DNA of 55,602 nt from CAZKRU01 sp964555235 (GCA_964555235.1 CAZKRU010000022.1:1-55602), one strand, 5' to 3'. Positions 21,897 to 30,881 are shown, counted from the stretch's first letter. A program made the numbers and translations. Notes: generated by a model not told the origin, from the letters alone.

Positions 21897-22526
21897 CTAA
21901 AACCGGATAAGTTTCTGAGGGACGATAATCAAATCCCCATCTTTGACTTCAACGTCCTTTTCGACATTCCCATCTTCGAGGACGGACTTCAGATCGACTT
22001 CCAAAGTGGTCGATTTTCCCGTCTCATCCTTTCGAACGATTCGCACTTTTCGGGAATTTGCGAAATCGGCAAATCCGCCTGCTTTCAAAATGACGCGGCT
22101 TGCGGTCATTCGTTCGGTCGTACTAAATTCCTGCGGTCCGGTTTTTCGGACTTCTCCCGTCAGATAGACTTTTCCCATGGATCCATTTGGATTCACTTGC
22201 TCGATGGAAAGTCGAACGGTTGCGCGCACATAGTAATCTTGTTCCAGGAGGGGTTTGATCTCGGAAATCACTTTATCCGGCGTTTTTCCGGCCACACGAA
22301 TACGCCCCACTAATGGGATTTCTAACTCTCCGGTGTCCGAGACCGTCAAGGAAAGAGCAGGATCTCCGTCTTCCTCCACCCGGTAACTGATGCGATCTCC
22401 CGCCCCAATGATCTGGGCGGTCGGGAGGGCGGGGCGCGGCGGCGCTTCGGGCGTGGGGCTCTTGACCTGAGCCCATCCGCACGAAAGCAGCACGAGGACG
22501 ATCAGGAATGGATGGATCCGGTTCAT
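21897..22526 (-). CDS. Wza-like polysaccharide export protein
   Basis: A 209-residue polysaccharide biosynthesis/export protein. An N-terminal export signal (MNRIHPFLIVLVLLSCGWAQ) contains LLSC, a weak lipobox, so it may be a lipoprotein. The Poly_export domain (IGAGDRISYRVEEDGDPALS, LEIPLVGRIRVAGKTPDKVI) is followed by an SLBB domain (VYLTGEVRKTGPQEF, ILKAGGFADFANSRKVRIVR). It should form the outer-membrane/periplasmic conduit for exopolysaccharide. It lies 1 nt after the barrel gene and 4 nt before the kinase gene. It lacks the long C-terminal part of E. coli Wza. Confidence 0.9.
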   Translation of the reverse strand: MNRIHPFLIVLVLLSCGWAQVKSPTPEAPPRPALPTAQIIGAGDRISYRVEEDGDPALSLTVSDTGELEIPLVGRIRVAGKTPDKVISEIKPLLEQDYYVRATVRLSIEQVNPNGSMGKVYLTGEVRKTGPQEFSTTERMTASRVILKAGGFADFANSRKVRIVRKDETGKSTTLEVDLKSVLEDGNVEKDVEVKDGDLIIVPQKLIRF

Positions 22527-22527
22527 T

Positions 22528-23808
22528 TTAAAAGTGATAGCTCACAATTGCTGAGGTGATGTTTTGCAGGTAATCATTACTGTTGTTCGAAGAATCCTTA
22601 TACGTCACCCGATGTTCTAATGCAATCGAAGTCGAAATCGTGAGGGGATGGCTCAGGCGGTTCGCCATTCCGTAACGGTCTGAGGTTTCCTTGGTCGTCC
22701 CGGAATTCACAAAATGCTCGTAAAAAAAACTCGACCTCAGGCCGGTATCGTAGACCAGAAGCCAATCCATTCCATAATCGACGGAATATTTGTCGATAAA
22801 ATTGGAGCCAATGCTGCTTTCTGCGGAACGCGACAGACTCAAATCATGTTTAAAATATTTATTTAAGTGGTTTGAAATTCGGGCGGTTGAGTACCAGGAA
22901 GAGGAATTGCTGGAGTCGTTGATCGTGCCGGTCGAGTCCGCTTCAAAGGTCTGATATCCGACCTCCAGTCGTCCTGTGGTGAATTTTGTCAATGAGGCTT
23001 CAATAAAAGGACCGGTCCGCATATCGGTGGTGTCGTTTTGAACCTTTTGATCGTATTGGGTAATGGTGTAGGCATTGTTCAATCCAACCGTGATCGCTTC
23101 ATTGATGAGGTACTTCGGGGCAAACATCGCCGTGTAGGTGTCATGCTGTAATGAATCGAACTTCGGATCCATGCTTAAAAAAGTTCCGTATTGGAGTCCC
23201 GCACTCAGGATGAATTGATTGAGATCCCAATCGACATTGGTCCCCATCGTATTTTCAAAGCGTCGGAAGGTGGTGACGCCGCTGAGCTGGCCCGCAGCGA
23301 CGGGATCTTCCAGCATGCTGAAACGGTCATACAAGTAGATTCGGAAATCGCCAACATACAACGTAAAATCGACTTTGGAATTGGGAGCGAGCATGATATT
23401 TTGAGAGTCGAGATCGGGATGGGAAAAGTACTTGGCGTAGCTCATTCCTAGAGTCATTTCCAATTGGTTGAGCTCCGTGATTTGCCATTTCCCTAAAAAT
23501 TGCACGCCGGGTCGTGTGATGAAATCCGAAAGCTGGTCTTTTCCCCCTTTCAGATTGATGTTGTCGTTAAACTCTTCCTGAATGCTGGCATCCACTTGAA
23601 GTTTTACGGGCCCGATCCGAAAATTGTAGTTTTTGTCATCAATGAGCGCGCGAACCATTTCGGGTGAGGTCAACGACTCGCGAGAATTCTCTTGCGCGAA
23701 GGCTGTGCCGCTCAAAACCGCTCCAATAAAGACTCCTAGAATCCCCCGTCTTATTCCGCGCTTCAGAATTGAATGAACATCGATGATGTCAGAGTAAAGT
23801 TTCACCAC
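22528..23808 (-). CDS. Outer-membrane beta-barrel of the polysaccharide export operon
   Basis: A 426-residue protein with an export signal (GILGVFIGAVLSGTAFAQ) and a predicted barrel of the BBP2_2-like type, ending in AIVSYHF with a terminal Phe. Blocks such as VDASIQEEFNDNINLKGG and the strand pattern through IALEHRVTYKDSSN match outer-membrane proteins found next to wza/wzc in this phylum. It probably forms or supports the outer-membrane exit of the polysaccharide. The start is GTG at 23808, without a clear ribosome binding site. First gene of the three-gene operon. Confidence 0.8.
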   Translation of the reverse strand: MVKLYSDIIDVHSILKRGIRRGILGVFIGAVLSGTAFAQENSRESLTSPEMVRALIDDKNYNFRIGPVKLQVDASIQEEFNDNINLKGGKDQLSDFITRPGVQFLGKWQITELNQLEMTLGMSYAKYFSHPDLDSQNIMLAPNSKVDFTLYVGDFRIYLYDRFSMLEDPVAAGQLSGVTTFRRFENTMGTNVDWDLNQFILSAGLQYGTFLSMDPKFDSLQHDTYTAMFAPKYLINEAITVGLNNAYTITQYDQKVQNDTTDMRTGPFIEASLTKFTTGRLEVGYQTFEADSTGTINDSSNSSSWYSTARISNHLNKYFKHDLSLSRSAESSIGSNFIDKYSVDYGMDWLLVYDTGLRSSFFYEHFVNSGTTKETSDRYGMANRLSHPLTISTSIALEHRVTYKDSSNNSNDYLQNITSAIVSYHF

Positions 23809-23886
23809 TTAATTGGTGTTCTACACTACTGATCTGAATAGGCTTGAACAGAAATAATTTTCTTTTTACTGGAATCGCCTGGTTGT

Positions 23887-24600
23887 CTAAACTTGAGGAC
23901 GTTTGGCGAGCTTCTTTTTCAAGCGAAAAACGTTGTTCCAGGTCTTACGGAAGGAGTCCTTGGTGCTCAAATAGCGCTCTTGAAGCATCGGTCCTCGTTT
24001 GATCCCTTCGAGAATTCCTTGAAGGCTGAATTCTGCCACAGGGACAATCGTGTAAGCCACCCCAATCGCCTCGGCATGATGGGCATCGCTCCCTGCGGTC
24101 ATGGGGAGGCCGCGATCCAAGGCATACTCGTGGGCGCGACGGTTAAAACGCTTAAAAGTCGTTGCCGCATTGAAGACTTCGATCCCGTCCAAATTCAAAG
24201 TATCGAGAACATTTTCCCGGATTCCGGCCCGAAACATGTCAAAGGGATGTGGTGCGACGGCAATTCCTCCCTTTTCGTGAATCAGTCGAACCGCCTCATC
24301 CGCTGCAATTCCTTTCACATCCGGAACCTCAACGCCAAGTGCCAATAAGTGACCGGCAGCCGTCGTAATTTCCTGTCCTGGGATAATGAGAAGCCCGTCG
24401 ACGGGCATTCCATCCTCGCGAATGAGTCCCTTATCTCGGAAATACTGAACGCATTCACAGGTGTTGTGGTCGGTGATTGCAATTCCATGAAGCCCTCGCT
24501 CGCGTGCCATTCGGACAATTTCTTCCGGCTCGCTGACACCATCCGCTGAAAAACGGGAGTGACAGTGCAGATCAACATTTAAACTTTTGAGAGATTTCAT
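23887..24600 (-). CDS. PHP-domain phosphoesterase
   Basis: A 237-residue PHP protein. The metal-binding motifs are all present: VDLHCHSRFSADG, IAITDHNT, IIPGQEITT, GGIAVAPHPFDMF and MTAGSDAHHAEAIG. Family members hydrolyse phosphoesters, for example 3',5'-bisphosphates or 5' RNA ends. It is co-directional with, and 78 bp upstream of, the polysaccharide operon. PHP enzymes of the CpsB/YwqE class dephosphorylate BY-kinases, but this protein has the general PHP sequence rather than the CpsB type, so that role is only a possibility. The ATG at 24600 is preferred to TTG 24606. Confidence 0.85.
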   Translation of the reverse strand: MKSLKSLNVDLHCHSRFSADGVSEPEEIVRMARERGLHGIAITDHNTCECVQYFRDKGLIREDGMPVDGLLIIPGQEITTAAGHLLALGVEVPDVKGIAADEAVRLIHEKGGIAVAPHPFDMFRAGIRENVLDTLNLDGIEVFNAATTFKRFNRRAHEYALDRGLPMTAGSDAHHAEAIGVAYTIVPVAEFSLQGILEGIKRGPMLQERYLSTKDSFRKTWNNVFRLKKKLAKRPQV

Positions 24601-24746
24601 AATCAACTCGAGGAGCTATAACGAAAAGCTGAAGAGTGGGCAAGGATTTCACCGTTAAAGTTGTGTGGCGAAGACTTCCCTCCTTGACATCGGGTAGGGA
24701 CTCTTTCAGAAAACGGTCATGGCAGTCATTTTATTAGGAGCGTCTC

Positions 24747-25436
24747 TTGTCTCACGAATCTCTCTTTTTTGACTTCCTGTGCTGGTACCTGATCTTTATC
24801 GGCTCAACCGTTCTGCATGAGGCTGCCCACGCCTTTGCTGCACATCGGTTGGGGGATGATACGGCATTTCGAGGGGGGCAGGTTACCTTGGATCCGACGC
24901 CGCACCTCAAGCGTGAGCCGTTTGGAATGGTGATCATTCCGATCCTCTCCTATTTTAATACGGGTTGGATCATCGGTTGGGCGAGTGCGCCATTTGATCT
25001 CAATTGGGCGCTCCGCTATCCACGAAGAGCGGCCATCATGGCCTTTGCGGGACCTGCCTCCAACTTTCTTCTGCTCGGTTTAGCCTTTATTTTGATGAAA
25101 ATCGGTTTGAGTGCCGGAATTTTTACTAAGCCCATTTCCATCGGGTCTTCCCACCTGGTGGTGGCGACCCAGGAGGGGTTTCCTTATCTTGCTGCGAAGC
25201 TTTTGAGTATTCTTTTTTACCTCAACTTGATCCTCTTCCTCTTTAATCTACTTCCGGTTCCTCCTCTGGATGGACGGGCTTGGCCGCTTTGGTTTCTTCC
25301 GGAAGCGCAGGCTTCACGCTACTTTCAATGGGTTTTGCAGCCCTCTCTCAGTTGGGTCGGAATGTTCGCGGCCTGGTTCCTTTTCCCAAAAATCTTTGCT
25401 CCGATCTTTCATCAGGTCTTGCGACTGCTTTACTAA
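24747..25436 (+). CDS. M50-family (site-2-type) membrane metalloprotease
   Basis: A 229-residue integral membrane protein with about five or six membrane segments. The zinc motif HEAAH lies in STVLHEAAHAFAAHR near residue 25, and the second conserved motif is FLFNLLPVPPLDGRAWPLW. This is the compact YwhC-like group of site-2 protease homologues, whose substrates are mostly unknown. The start is TTG at 24747: AGGAG (24736-24740) lies 6 nt upstream, and the first residues lead directly into the first membrane helix. nuoH starts 41 nt downstream. Confidence 0.9.
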   Translation: MSHESLFFDFLCWYLIFIGSTVLHEAAHAFAAHRLGDDTAFRGGQVTLDPTPHLKREPFGMVIIPILSYFNTGWIIGWASAPFDLNWALRYPRRAAIMAFAGPASNFLLLGLAFILMKIGLSAGIFTKPISIGSSHLVVATQEGFPYLAAKLLSILFYLNLILFLFNLLPVPPLDGRAWPLWFLPEAQASRYFQWVLQPSLSWVGMFAAWFLFPKIFAPIFHQVLRLLY

Positions 25437-25477
25437 TTTCTTGTCATTCGGCCCTCCTTCCCACAAAAAAGAGCCCT

Positions 25478-26737
25478 ATGTTAACGATTGTTCCGATGCT
25501 TGGAATGCTGACCACTGCCGAAACCATCTATTGGATCAGCTCCGTTTTTAAAACGGCAGCCATTTTGGGAATCGTTTTGGGAATCGTCTCCTACACGGTC
25601 ATGGCCGAACGTCGCGTCAGTGCGGCCATTCAAGATCGCATCGGACCGAACCGAACCGGACTTCCGCTTGGAGGTCTCACGGTCTTGGGGATAAAAATTC
25701 CTGCGTGGAAGATCTGGGGACTTGGTCAGCCGATTGTCGATAGCTTGAAGTTTATCCTCAAGGAGGAATTCACTCCGGGCCATGTGAATAAATTCTATTT
25801 CTGGCTCGCCCCGGTTCTCGCAGTGATTCCGGCCCTGATAACGGTCTGTGTCGTTCCTTTCGCAAGCCTGCAAGACATTAAACTTCCCTACTTTGATATC
25901 ATCATTCCGAAGCCTGGAGTCGTTGCGGATCTTGATATCGGGATTCTTTTCGTCTTCGCGCTCACCTCGCTCGGGGTTTATGGAATCGTTCTTGCGGGTT
26001 GGTCCTCCAACTCCAAATACTCTTTCCTCGGCGGAATCCGCTCTAGCGCCCAGATGATCTCCTATGAAATTTCGATGGGACTTTCGCTCATTCCGCTCTT
26101 CCTTATCGTTGGGAACCTGAATCTCTCTGACATTATACGCTACCAGATTGAGCACGGGTGGACGGTTCTCCCGTTTATGGCTCAAGCCTGGACCGTGAAG
26201 AGCTTCGTTCTCTGGCCTTGTATGCTGGTTTCGTTTGTGGTTTTCTTTATCTCCGCGTTCGCAGAAACCAATCGTGCCCCCTTTGATTTGCCGGAAAGCG
26301 AAACCGAACTCGTCGGAGGTTATCACACCGAATATTCCTCGATGAAATTCGCGCTCTTCTTCTTGGGTGAGTACGCGGCGATGATCGTGACCTCAGGCGT
26401 CATGGTAACCCTCTTCTTTGGGGGATGGAGTCTTCCGCTCGGATGGATTCAGCAAATTGCGGGCTGGTTCGGTTATCACACGCAATATGCAATTGTCGAT
26501 TGGTTTGCCGGAGTGGGACATCCGTGGTGGTTTGTTGGAGTTCAGATCGGGGTCTTCCTGGCCAAGCTTGCCGCGTTTCTCTTTGTTTTCATCTGGGTTC
26601 GCTGGACCGTTCCGCGGTTTCGCTATGACCAATTGATGAATCTCGGTTGGAAGGTTTTCCTCCCCATCGCCCTCGCAAATGTGCTGGTGACCGGAGCCGT
26701 GGTCGCAGCACTCCACGCCGGGAAGCTGCTGAATTAG
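25478..26737 (+). CDS. nuoH: NADH-quinone oxidoreductase subunit H, encoded alone
   Basis: A 419-residue membrane subunit of complex I that shapes the quinone chamber at the joint with the peripheral arm. Family blocks: YTVMAERRVSAAIQDRIGPN, GPNRTG, GWSSNSKYSFLGGIRSSAQM, SYEISMGLSLIPL, SAFAETNRAPFDLPESETEL and GYHTEYSSMKFALFFLGEY. Length is larger than E. coli NuoH (325), partly from an insert near residues 290-345. No other nuo gene is adjacent, which is unusual. The ATG at 25478 is chosen because upstream in-frame sequence overlaps the protease gene. Confidence 0.92.
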   Translation: MLTIVPMLGMLTTAETIYWISSVFKTAAILGIVLGIVSYTVMAERRVSAAIQDRIGPNRTGLPLGGLTVLGIKIPAWKIWGLGQPIVDSLKFILKEEFTPGHVNKFYFWLAPVLAVIPALITVCVVPFASLQDIKLPYFDIIIPKPGVVADLDIGILFVFALTSLGVYGIVLAGWSSNSKYSFLGGIRSSAQMISYEISMGLSLIPLFLIVGNLNLSDIIRYQIEHGWTVLPFMAQAWTVKSFVLWPCMLVSFVVFFISAFAETNRAPFDLPESETELVGGYHTEYSSMKFALFFLGEYAAMIVTSGVMVTLFFGGWSLPLGWIQQIAGWFGYHTQYAIVDWFAGVGHPWWFVGVQIGVFLAKLAAFLFVFIWVRWTVPRFRYDQLMNLGWKVFLPIALANVLVTGAVVAALHAGKLLN

Positions 26738-26756
26738 TCGCCGGCGGTAAAGTTTT

Positions 26757-26855
26757 GTTTCTCGCCAAGTTCGCCAAGCCGCGAAGCAAAAGGGGTTCTT
26801 TTTTAGACCCCCAAAATCAATTCCTTGGCGCCTTGGCGGACTTGGCGAGAGAAAC
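26757..26855. repeat. CGCCAAG-type palindromic repeat
   Basis: Left arm TTTCTCGCCAAGTTCGCCAA (26758-26777, then GCCGCG) and right arm GCGCCTTGGCGGACTTGGCG (about 26828-26847, then AGAGAAAC) form an imperfect palindrome of about 100 bp. Another copy is at 47667-47760 and a third begins at 55589. It lies between the convergent nuoH and plsC. Confidence 0.8.
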
Positions 26856-26863
26856 AACCCAGC

Positions 26864-27469
26864 TCATCCAAGCGCGGCGATTTCGCGCATCATCCGATCG
26901 GAAAGTTCCTGATAGTGCCCCTTATCCCCTTTGACTTCGTTCTCCGTGGGAGGAAGAAACGGTTTTCCGATCACAACGCGAATCGGGTGAAGTTTTAACT
27001 TTTTCGCCCCCGGAGGATACGCTTCCCATGCCCCAAAAAGACGCATCGGTAAAATCAGGACCTGCGCTTTGCTCGCCACGAGTCCGGCCCCCGGTTGACC
27101 GGGTTGAAGGTTTCCATCCATCGTCCGGGATCCCTCGGGAAAGAGCAGGACCGAATTTCCCTCCTTCAAGGTTTTAATAATCCGCTTCAGACCGGACATA
27201 TCGGGACGCTCCTGATCGATGGGGAGGGAATTCGTGCTCGTGATTAATTTCCCGAACCACGGATTATTCCAAAGACTTTTCCGGGCTAAAAAATACATCT
27301 CCTTCTCCAACGCCCAACCGGCAAGCGGAGGATCGAGAAAACTCTGATGATTCGAAACCGCCAAGAAGCAGCCTGACGGAATATTCTCCCGGCCTTCAAT
27401 GCGCGCATGGAAGAGCTCCTTGTAAAAAGCTCCCGACAAACTCCAAATCAACCAGAACCAGGGTCGCAT
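26864..27469 (-). CDS. plsC: 1-acyl-sn-glycerol-3-phosphate acyltransferase
   Basis: A 201-residue PlsC-type acyltransferase of phospholipid synthesis. It has the catalytic HX4D motif in VSNHQSFLDPPLAG, the acceptor-binding FPEGSRTMDG, and LPIDQERPD plus PMRLFGAW downstream, as in the family. An N-terminal hydrophobic segment (PWFWLIWSLSGAFY) probably attaches it to the inner membrane. It converts lysophosphatidate to phosphatidate. Convergent with nuoH. Confidence 0.9.
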   Translation of the reverse strand: MRPWFWLIWSLSGAFYKELFHARIEGRENIPSGCFLAVSNHQSFLDPPLAGWALEKEMYFLARKSLWNNPWFGKLITSTNSLPIDQERPDMSGLKRIIKTLKEGNSVLLFPEGSRTMDGNLQPGQPGAGLVASKAQVLILPMRLFGAWEAYPPGAKKLKLHPIRVVIGKPFLPPTENEVKGDKGHYQELSDRMMREIAALG

Positions 27470-27531
27470 TCAAGGAAGGCTAGCGCGTAGAATCAGCCCA
27501 GACAAAACAAATTCCGGGGACGCATATACTC

Positions 27532-27921
27532 ATGAAACGCTTATTTTTAACCACGGAAACCGATCTGAAGAAATCCGGAACGTCCTTCTTTACAAAAATT
27601 ACGAGGCAACTCAATCTGATCGGTGTGAAGTTCCTTAAGACGCTTTTTCTCTTTTGTGCTCTCACCGTGATTTCGCTCCTCGCTGCGGCGAGCATCTGGG
27701 AGTGTCGGGTCGTTGGGGTTCTTTACCGTTGCTCGGATAGTGTGCCATTGCTCGACTTTATTCCGCCGTTTGTGCATCCGGGCGAAGTGGGTGATCTCTA
27801 TTTGGTTTCTGAGTCACTGGTCTATCGCACTTGGTATACGTATCTTGGAGTAAGTTTGCTATTGCCGATTGTACTTATATTTTTCATGCGGTGTGGGTGT
27901 TGGAGAGAGCGCAAAGAGTGA
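27532..27921 (+). CDS. Small membrane protein of unknown function
   Basis: A 129-residue protein with two predicted membrane helices (FLKTLFLFCALTVISLLAAA near residues 34-53 and TYLGVSLLLPIVLIFFMRCG near 101-120), separated by an extracytoplasmic loop containing Cys residues (ECRVVGVLYRCSD). The basic N-terminal 30 residues are probably cytoplasmic. I do not recognise a family. It is a free-standing gene followed by repeats, with no strong ribosome binding site. Confidence 0.5.
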   Translation: MKRLFLTTETDLKKSGTSFFTKITRQLNLIGVKFLKTLFLFCALTVISLLAAASIWECRVVGVLYRCSDSVPLLDFIPPFVHPGEVGDLYLVSESLVYRTWYTYLGVSLLLPIVLIFFMRCGCWRERKE

Positions 27922-27935
27922 TCATGGGGACGTGA

Positions 27936-28194
27936 GGGTAAGGGGGACCTAGGGTAAGGGGGACGTATCCCTAGAATCTAGTATTGACAGGAAAGAGGAG
28001 GGGTTGGTAGGGTGAAGGGATTGGAGGAGCGATAAGAGTGCAAATCAAAGGGATCTGGTCGGCTGGAATTCAGGCAACCAAGCGGAGAAAGGCAAATAAT
28101 AAAAATCTCCGGAAAACGCATGAAACGATTTCAAATACTAGATACTAGGGATACGTCCCTATATTCTTCTCTTACGTCCCTATATTCTTCTCTT
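27936..28194. repeat. Inverted repeat with GGGGACGTATC core flanked by tandem repeats
   Basis: The 26-bp arms at 27960-27985 and 28134-28159 are complementary with one mismatch (GGGACGTATCCCTAGAATCT... versus ...ACTAGGGATACGTCCC). Outside the left arm, AGGGTAAGGGGG is repeated in tandem (27936-27962). Outside the right arm, a 21-bp unit beginning ACGTCCCTATATTCTTCTC is repeated (28153-28173 and 28174-28194). The 150-bp interior has no gene. It looks like a small non-autonomous element or its remains. Confidence 0.65.
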
Positions 28195-28565
28195 TCTTCC
28201 TCTCGGTGTGGCTCATGGGATTCTGGGTGCATTTTTGTACTATTTTTATTTGGGAAAAGATCCATTTTTAAAATTTATCCAATAAGATGGGGGTTTATAT
28301 TTTCATCGATCTCCGCGTCCTCTGTGACCTCCGTGTGAGAACCCTCCTTGCTTCACGTTCCCCGTTCGACGCTGGGGAGGATTTTAGATTGAAATTCACT
28401 TCTTTCGGTGAACATAATGGCAGCCATGAGATGGGTTGATTGCCAGAACTTGAGCGCGGCGAGGAGTCAAACCAAGGAGACCTTGTTGAGGGTCTCTCAA
28501 CTTGTTTTGCTGGGATCGCGTCGAACGGTTAGCGGGTTGTTTGATTCGACTGGATTTGGAATCGA
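28195..28565. other. AT-rich spacer with CGCAGAG-type repeat fragment
   Basis: No convincing gene. 28308-28337 (CTCCGCGTCCTCTGTGACCT, then CCGTGTGAGA) is a fragment of the CGCAGAG-type repeat. The last part should include the promoter of the large membrane protein, but no clear -35/-10 pair was identified. Confidence 0.4.
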
Positions 28566-30251
28566 ATGTTTTTGATAGAACACATGCCGCTATTTCTCTT
28601 GGGCCTCTGTGTGACTGCCTGTCATTTTTGGGTGCTTTTGGATAAAGGGGTCTATTGGGATGGGTGGGGGATGCAGTATTGGAGCGAGAGCCGGCGGTGG
28701 GATATTGCTCGTCGGTGGTTGTCGGAAGTGGGGGTGCCACTTTATTATTATATCGCGCGCATTCTGGCCTGTTTTCCCTCGTGGCGCTTCATTTATAAAT
28801 TTCTTTCATTGGGAGTCACCCTTGCGAATGCGATCCTGATTTATCTGATTTTGACAAAAGTCTTTGAGGTGCCGCTCGTTCTTTCTTGGTGGATATCACT
28901 TTTGTCCGCGCTTTTCCCGGCCTTTAAAGTAACCATGGAGCCATCCGTGATTATTTGGTATCTTTTCGTTCCGGTTTTTTACCTTGGTTTTTTCTGGAGT
29001 GCCCTTTCGATTCTTCAATCGACGGAATCTGGGGGTGGACTCTTTTTTTGGGTCGGCGCCTCGTTCCTTTTTCTCTCCTGCTTTCACGGAGGGATTCTCG
29101 TTTACATTTGGCCCTTTTTACTCGCATTAGCGGTTCAGATCATGGCGAGCCATCCTGATTTTGCCTGGGGTGAGTTACTCGGTTCGGGGCCATTTTTGAA
29201 GATCTATTTTCTTGCCTCTCTCCCATTTTTACAATGGGCGATCTTTCGGCGGTGGCTTTTTGTTCCGAATGGCAGCTATCAGGACTATAATTCAGTCCAG
29301 TTGGGGAATTTCAAGGAATGCCTCACGAGTTTTTTTCAGGTTGCTTTGCTTGATTCTGTTTTCGACCCGTTTAAAACTAAATTTTCAAAAAAAATCTTAG
29401 GGAAGATGGCTCTAGCGCTGAGCGCTCTCCTTCTGTTGGTCTACTTATTTTTAGGGAATTGTGAGGGGCTTTCTTTCAGAGAAAAATGCGTTCTGGTGGC
29501 GATTGGGATGATTGGATGGGGCGCCTCGATTGGGGGAGCCGTCGCGGTTGGGCGGTATTGTGGAAGAGATGGCTATGCGAGCTGGTACAATATGCTCGCC
29601 GGTTTTCCATCCGCGCTGCTGGTGGTAACCGCCTGCGCATCGGTGTTTAGTACGCCATTTCTTTCAGTCGCGCTCTCCCTAATCGCAATCATCTGGGGGT
29701 GGGATTTTTGGAAGAACTACGTACGGTGGATCGGATTTGGGGCAAAGCAAGAGGCGTTTTTTGAGCGATGTCGTGAGAATCCTTCTTTGAAAAAATACAA
29801 GATCATTGGATTTTTAGACACGACCCATCCGTCGTTGGGGCTGATTGGAAACTATCCGACCCCGACCCTCTCTCAAATGGTGATGGGCATTTGGCGGGAC
29901 GGAACGCGATTAGCCGTTAACGAGTATATTTTGATGATCCAATGGAAGGCTCGGTATCTCGCATCGGCAGAGGGGCTGACCGTGCGGCCCGTCGGGTTCA
30001 CGCCGCTGGAATTGAGGGATATCATTCAAGAGAGTTTAATGCCGTATCTTTATGAGGGGTTGGATTTAAATAGTCCTCAGGCGTTGGTGGTGTTAAGTGA
30101 AAATAAGCCGATGGAGGATAGTGCGGCCTTCGGGTTTGAATATTTGAGGCGGTATTTTTTTCAGCCCGAGACGCTCAAGGAATTTCTTTCTTCGATTTGG
30201 TCGATCCAGGTGATTGAGCGGGCGGTCGAAGCTCAGGAAAAAGGACATTAG
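28566..30251 (+). CDS. Polytopic membrane protein, possibly GT-C-type glycosyltransferase
   Basis: A 561-residue protein with about ten predicted membrane helices (residues about 5-375) and a hydrophilic C-terminal domain of about 180 residues. Acidic residues in the first loop (LLDKGVYWDGWGMQYW) and the overall topology, many helices then a soluble domain, resemble GT-C glycosyltransferases that use lipid-linked sugars. No family signature is certain. It is followed after 15 nt by coaE, probably on one transcript. Alternative: an O-antigen or lipid-modifying membrane protein of another type. Confidence 0.6.
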   Translation: MFLIEHMPLFLLGLCVTACHFWVLLDKGVYWDGWGMQYWSESRRWDIARRWLSEVGVPLYYYIARILACFPSWRFIYKFLSLGVTLANAILIYLILTKVFEVPLVLSWWISLLSALFPAFKVTMEPSVIIWYLFVPVFYLGFFWSALSILQSTESGGGLFFWVGASFLFLSCFHGGILVYIWPFLLALAVQIMASHPDFAWGELLGSGPFLKIYFLASLPFLQWAIFRRWLFVPNGSYQDYNSVQLGNFKECLTSFFQVALLDSVFDPFKTKFSKKILGKMALALSALLLLVYLFLGNCEGLSFREKCVLVAIGMIGWGASIGGAVAVGRYCGRDGYASWYNMLAGFPSALLVVTACASVFSTPFLSVALSLIAIIWGWDFWKNYVRWIGFGAKQEAFFERCRENPSLKKYKIIGFLDTTHPSLGLIGNYPTPTLSQMVMGIWRDGTRLAVNEYILMIQWKARYLASAEGLTVRPVGFTPLELRDIIQESLMPYLYEGLDLNSPQALVVLSENKPMEDSAAFGFEYLRRYFFQPETLKEFLSSIWSIQVIERAVEAQEKGH

Positions 30252-30266
30252 CAATGGAAGCTTCTT

Positions 30267-30872
30267 ATGGATGAGCAGGCAAAACGGGGAATTGGAGTCA
30301 CGGGCGGGATCGCCTGCGGGAAGTCGACCGTCGCGGAGATCCTCGCTTCAGCCAACTTTTACGTCATTGATACGGATCAAATCGCGCATCGGTTGATGGA
30401 GCCGGATCAAGTGAACTGGAAAAATATCGTTGACGTTTTCGGGCGGGATGTTCTTAATAGCGACCGAACGATCAATCGAAAGGTCCTTGGAGACCTGGTT
30501 TTTGGAAACGATTCGCTTCGCAAGAAACTCAACACGCTCACCCATCCCGCAATCCAGCAGGAGTGGAAAGATGAGCGGAGTCAGTTCCAAAAATCAAATC
30601 CTTCAGGAAATCTTGTCGTGGTGATTCCCCTTCTCTTCGAGGTCGCCCTCGAAGGAGAGTTTGACCAAATCCTTTGTGTCGGATGCTCCAGAGAAACTCA
30701 GTTGGCGCGATTAGAGTCGCGGGGCTGGAACCGGGAGCAGGCTCTTCAACGAGTCCAAGGGCAATCACCGCTCGCAGAAAAAATGCGACGAAGTCATGCG
30801 GTTCTTTGGAATGAAGGAACTGTTCAGGCGCTCGAACGACAGGTTCAGGTTTGGTTGACGTTAAACCGATAG
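30267..30872 (+). CDS. coaE: Dephospho-CoA kinase
   Basis: A 201-residue P-loop kinase that phosphorylates dephospho-CoA at the ribose 3'-OH, the last step of coenzyme A synthesis. P-loop GVTGGIACGKSTVAEIL, then FYVIDTDQIAHRLM, the conserved LTHPAIQQEWKDE, VVVIPLLFEVALEGEFDQIL and the lid region ARLESRGWNREQALQRVQGQ. It is 9 nt upstream of rho. This coaE-rho order is seen in several bacteria. Confidence 0.95.
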   Translation: MDEQAKRGIGVTGGIACGKSTVAEILASANFYVIDTDQIAHRLMEPDQVNWKNIVDVFGRDVLNSDRTINRKVLGDLVFGNDSLRKKLNTLTHPAIQQEWKDERSQFQKSNPSGNLVVVIPLLFEVALEGEFDQILCVGCSRETQLARLESRGWNREQALQRVQGQSPLAEKMRRSHAVLWNEGTVQALERQVQVWLTLNR

Positions 30873-30881
30873 GTAAAATTC

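Noticed and set aside
28120..28338. 72-codon frame between the small and large membrane protein genes
   Set aside because: It is generated by the 21-bp tandem repeat and lacks any sensible start signal or domain.
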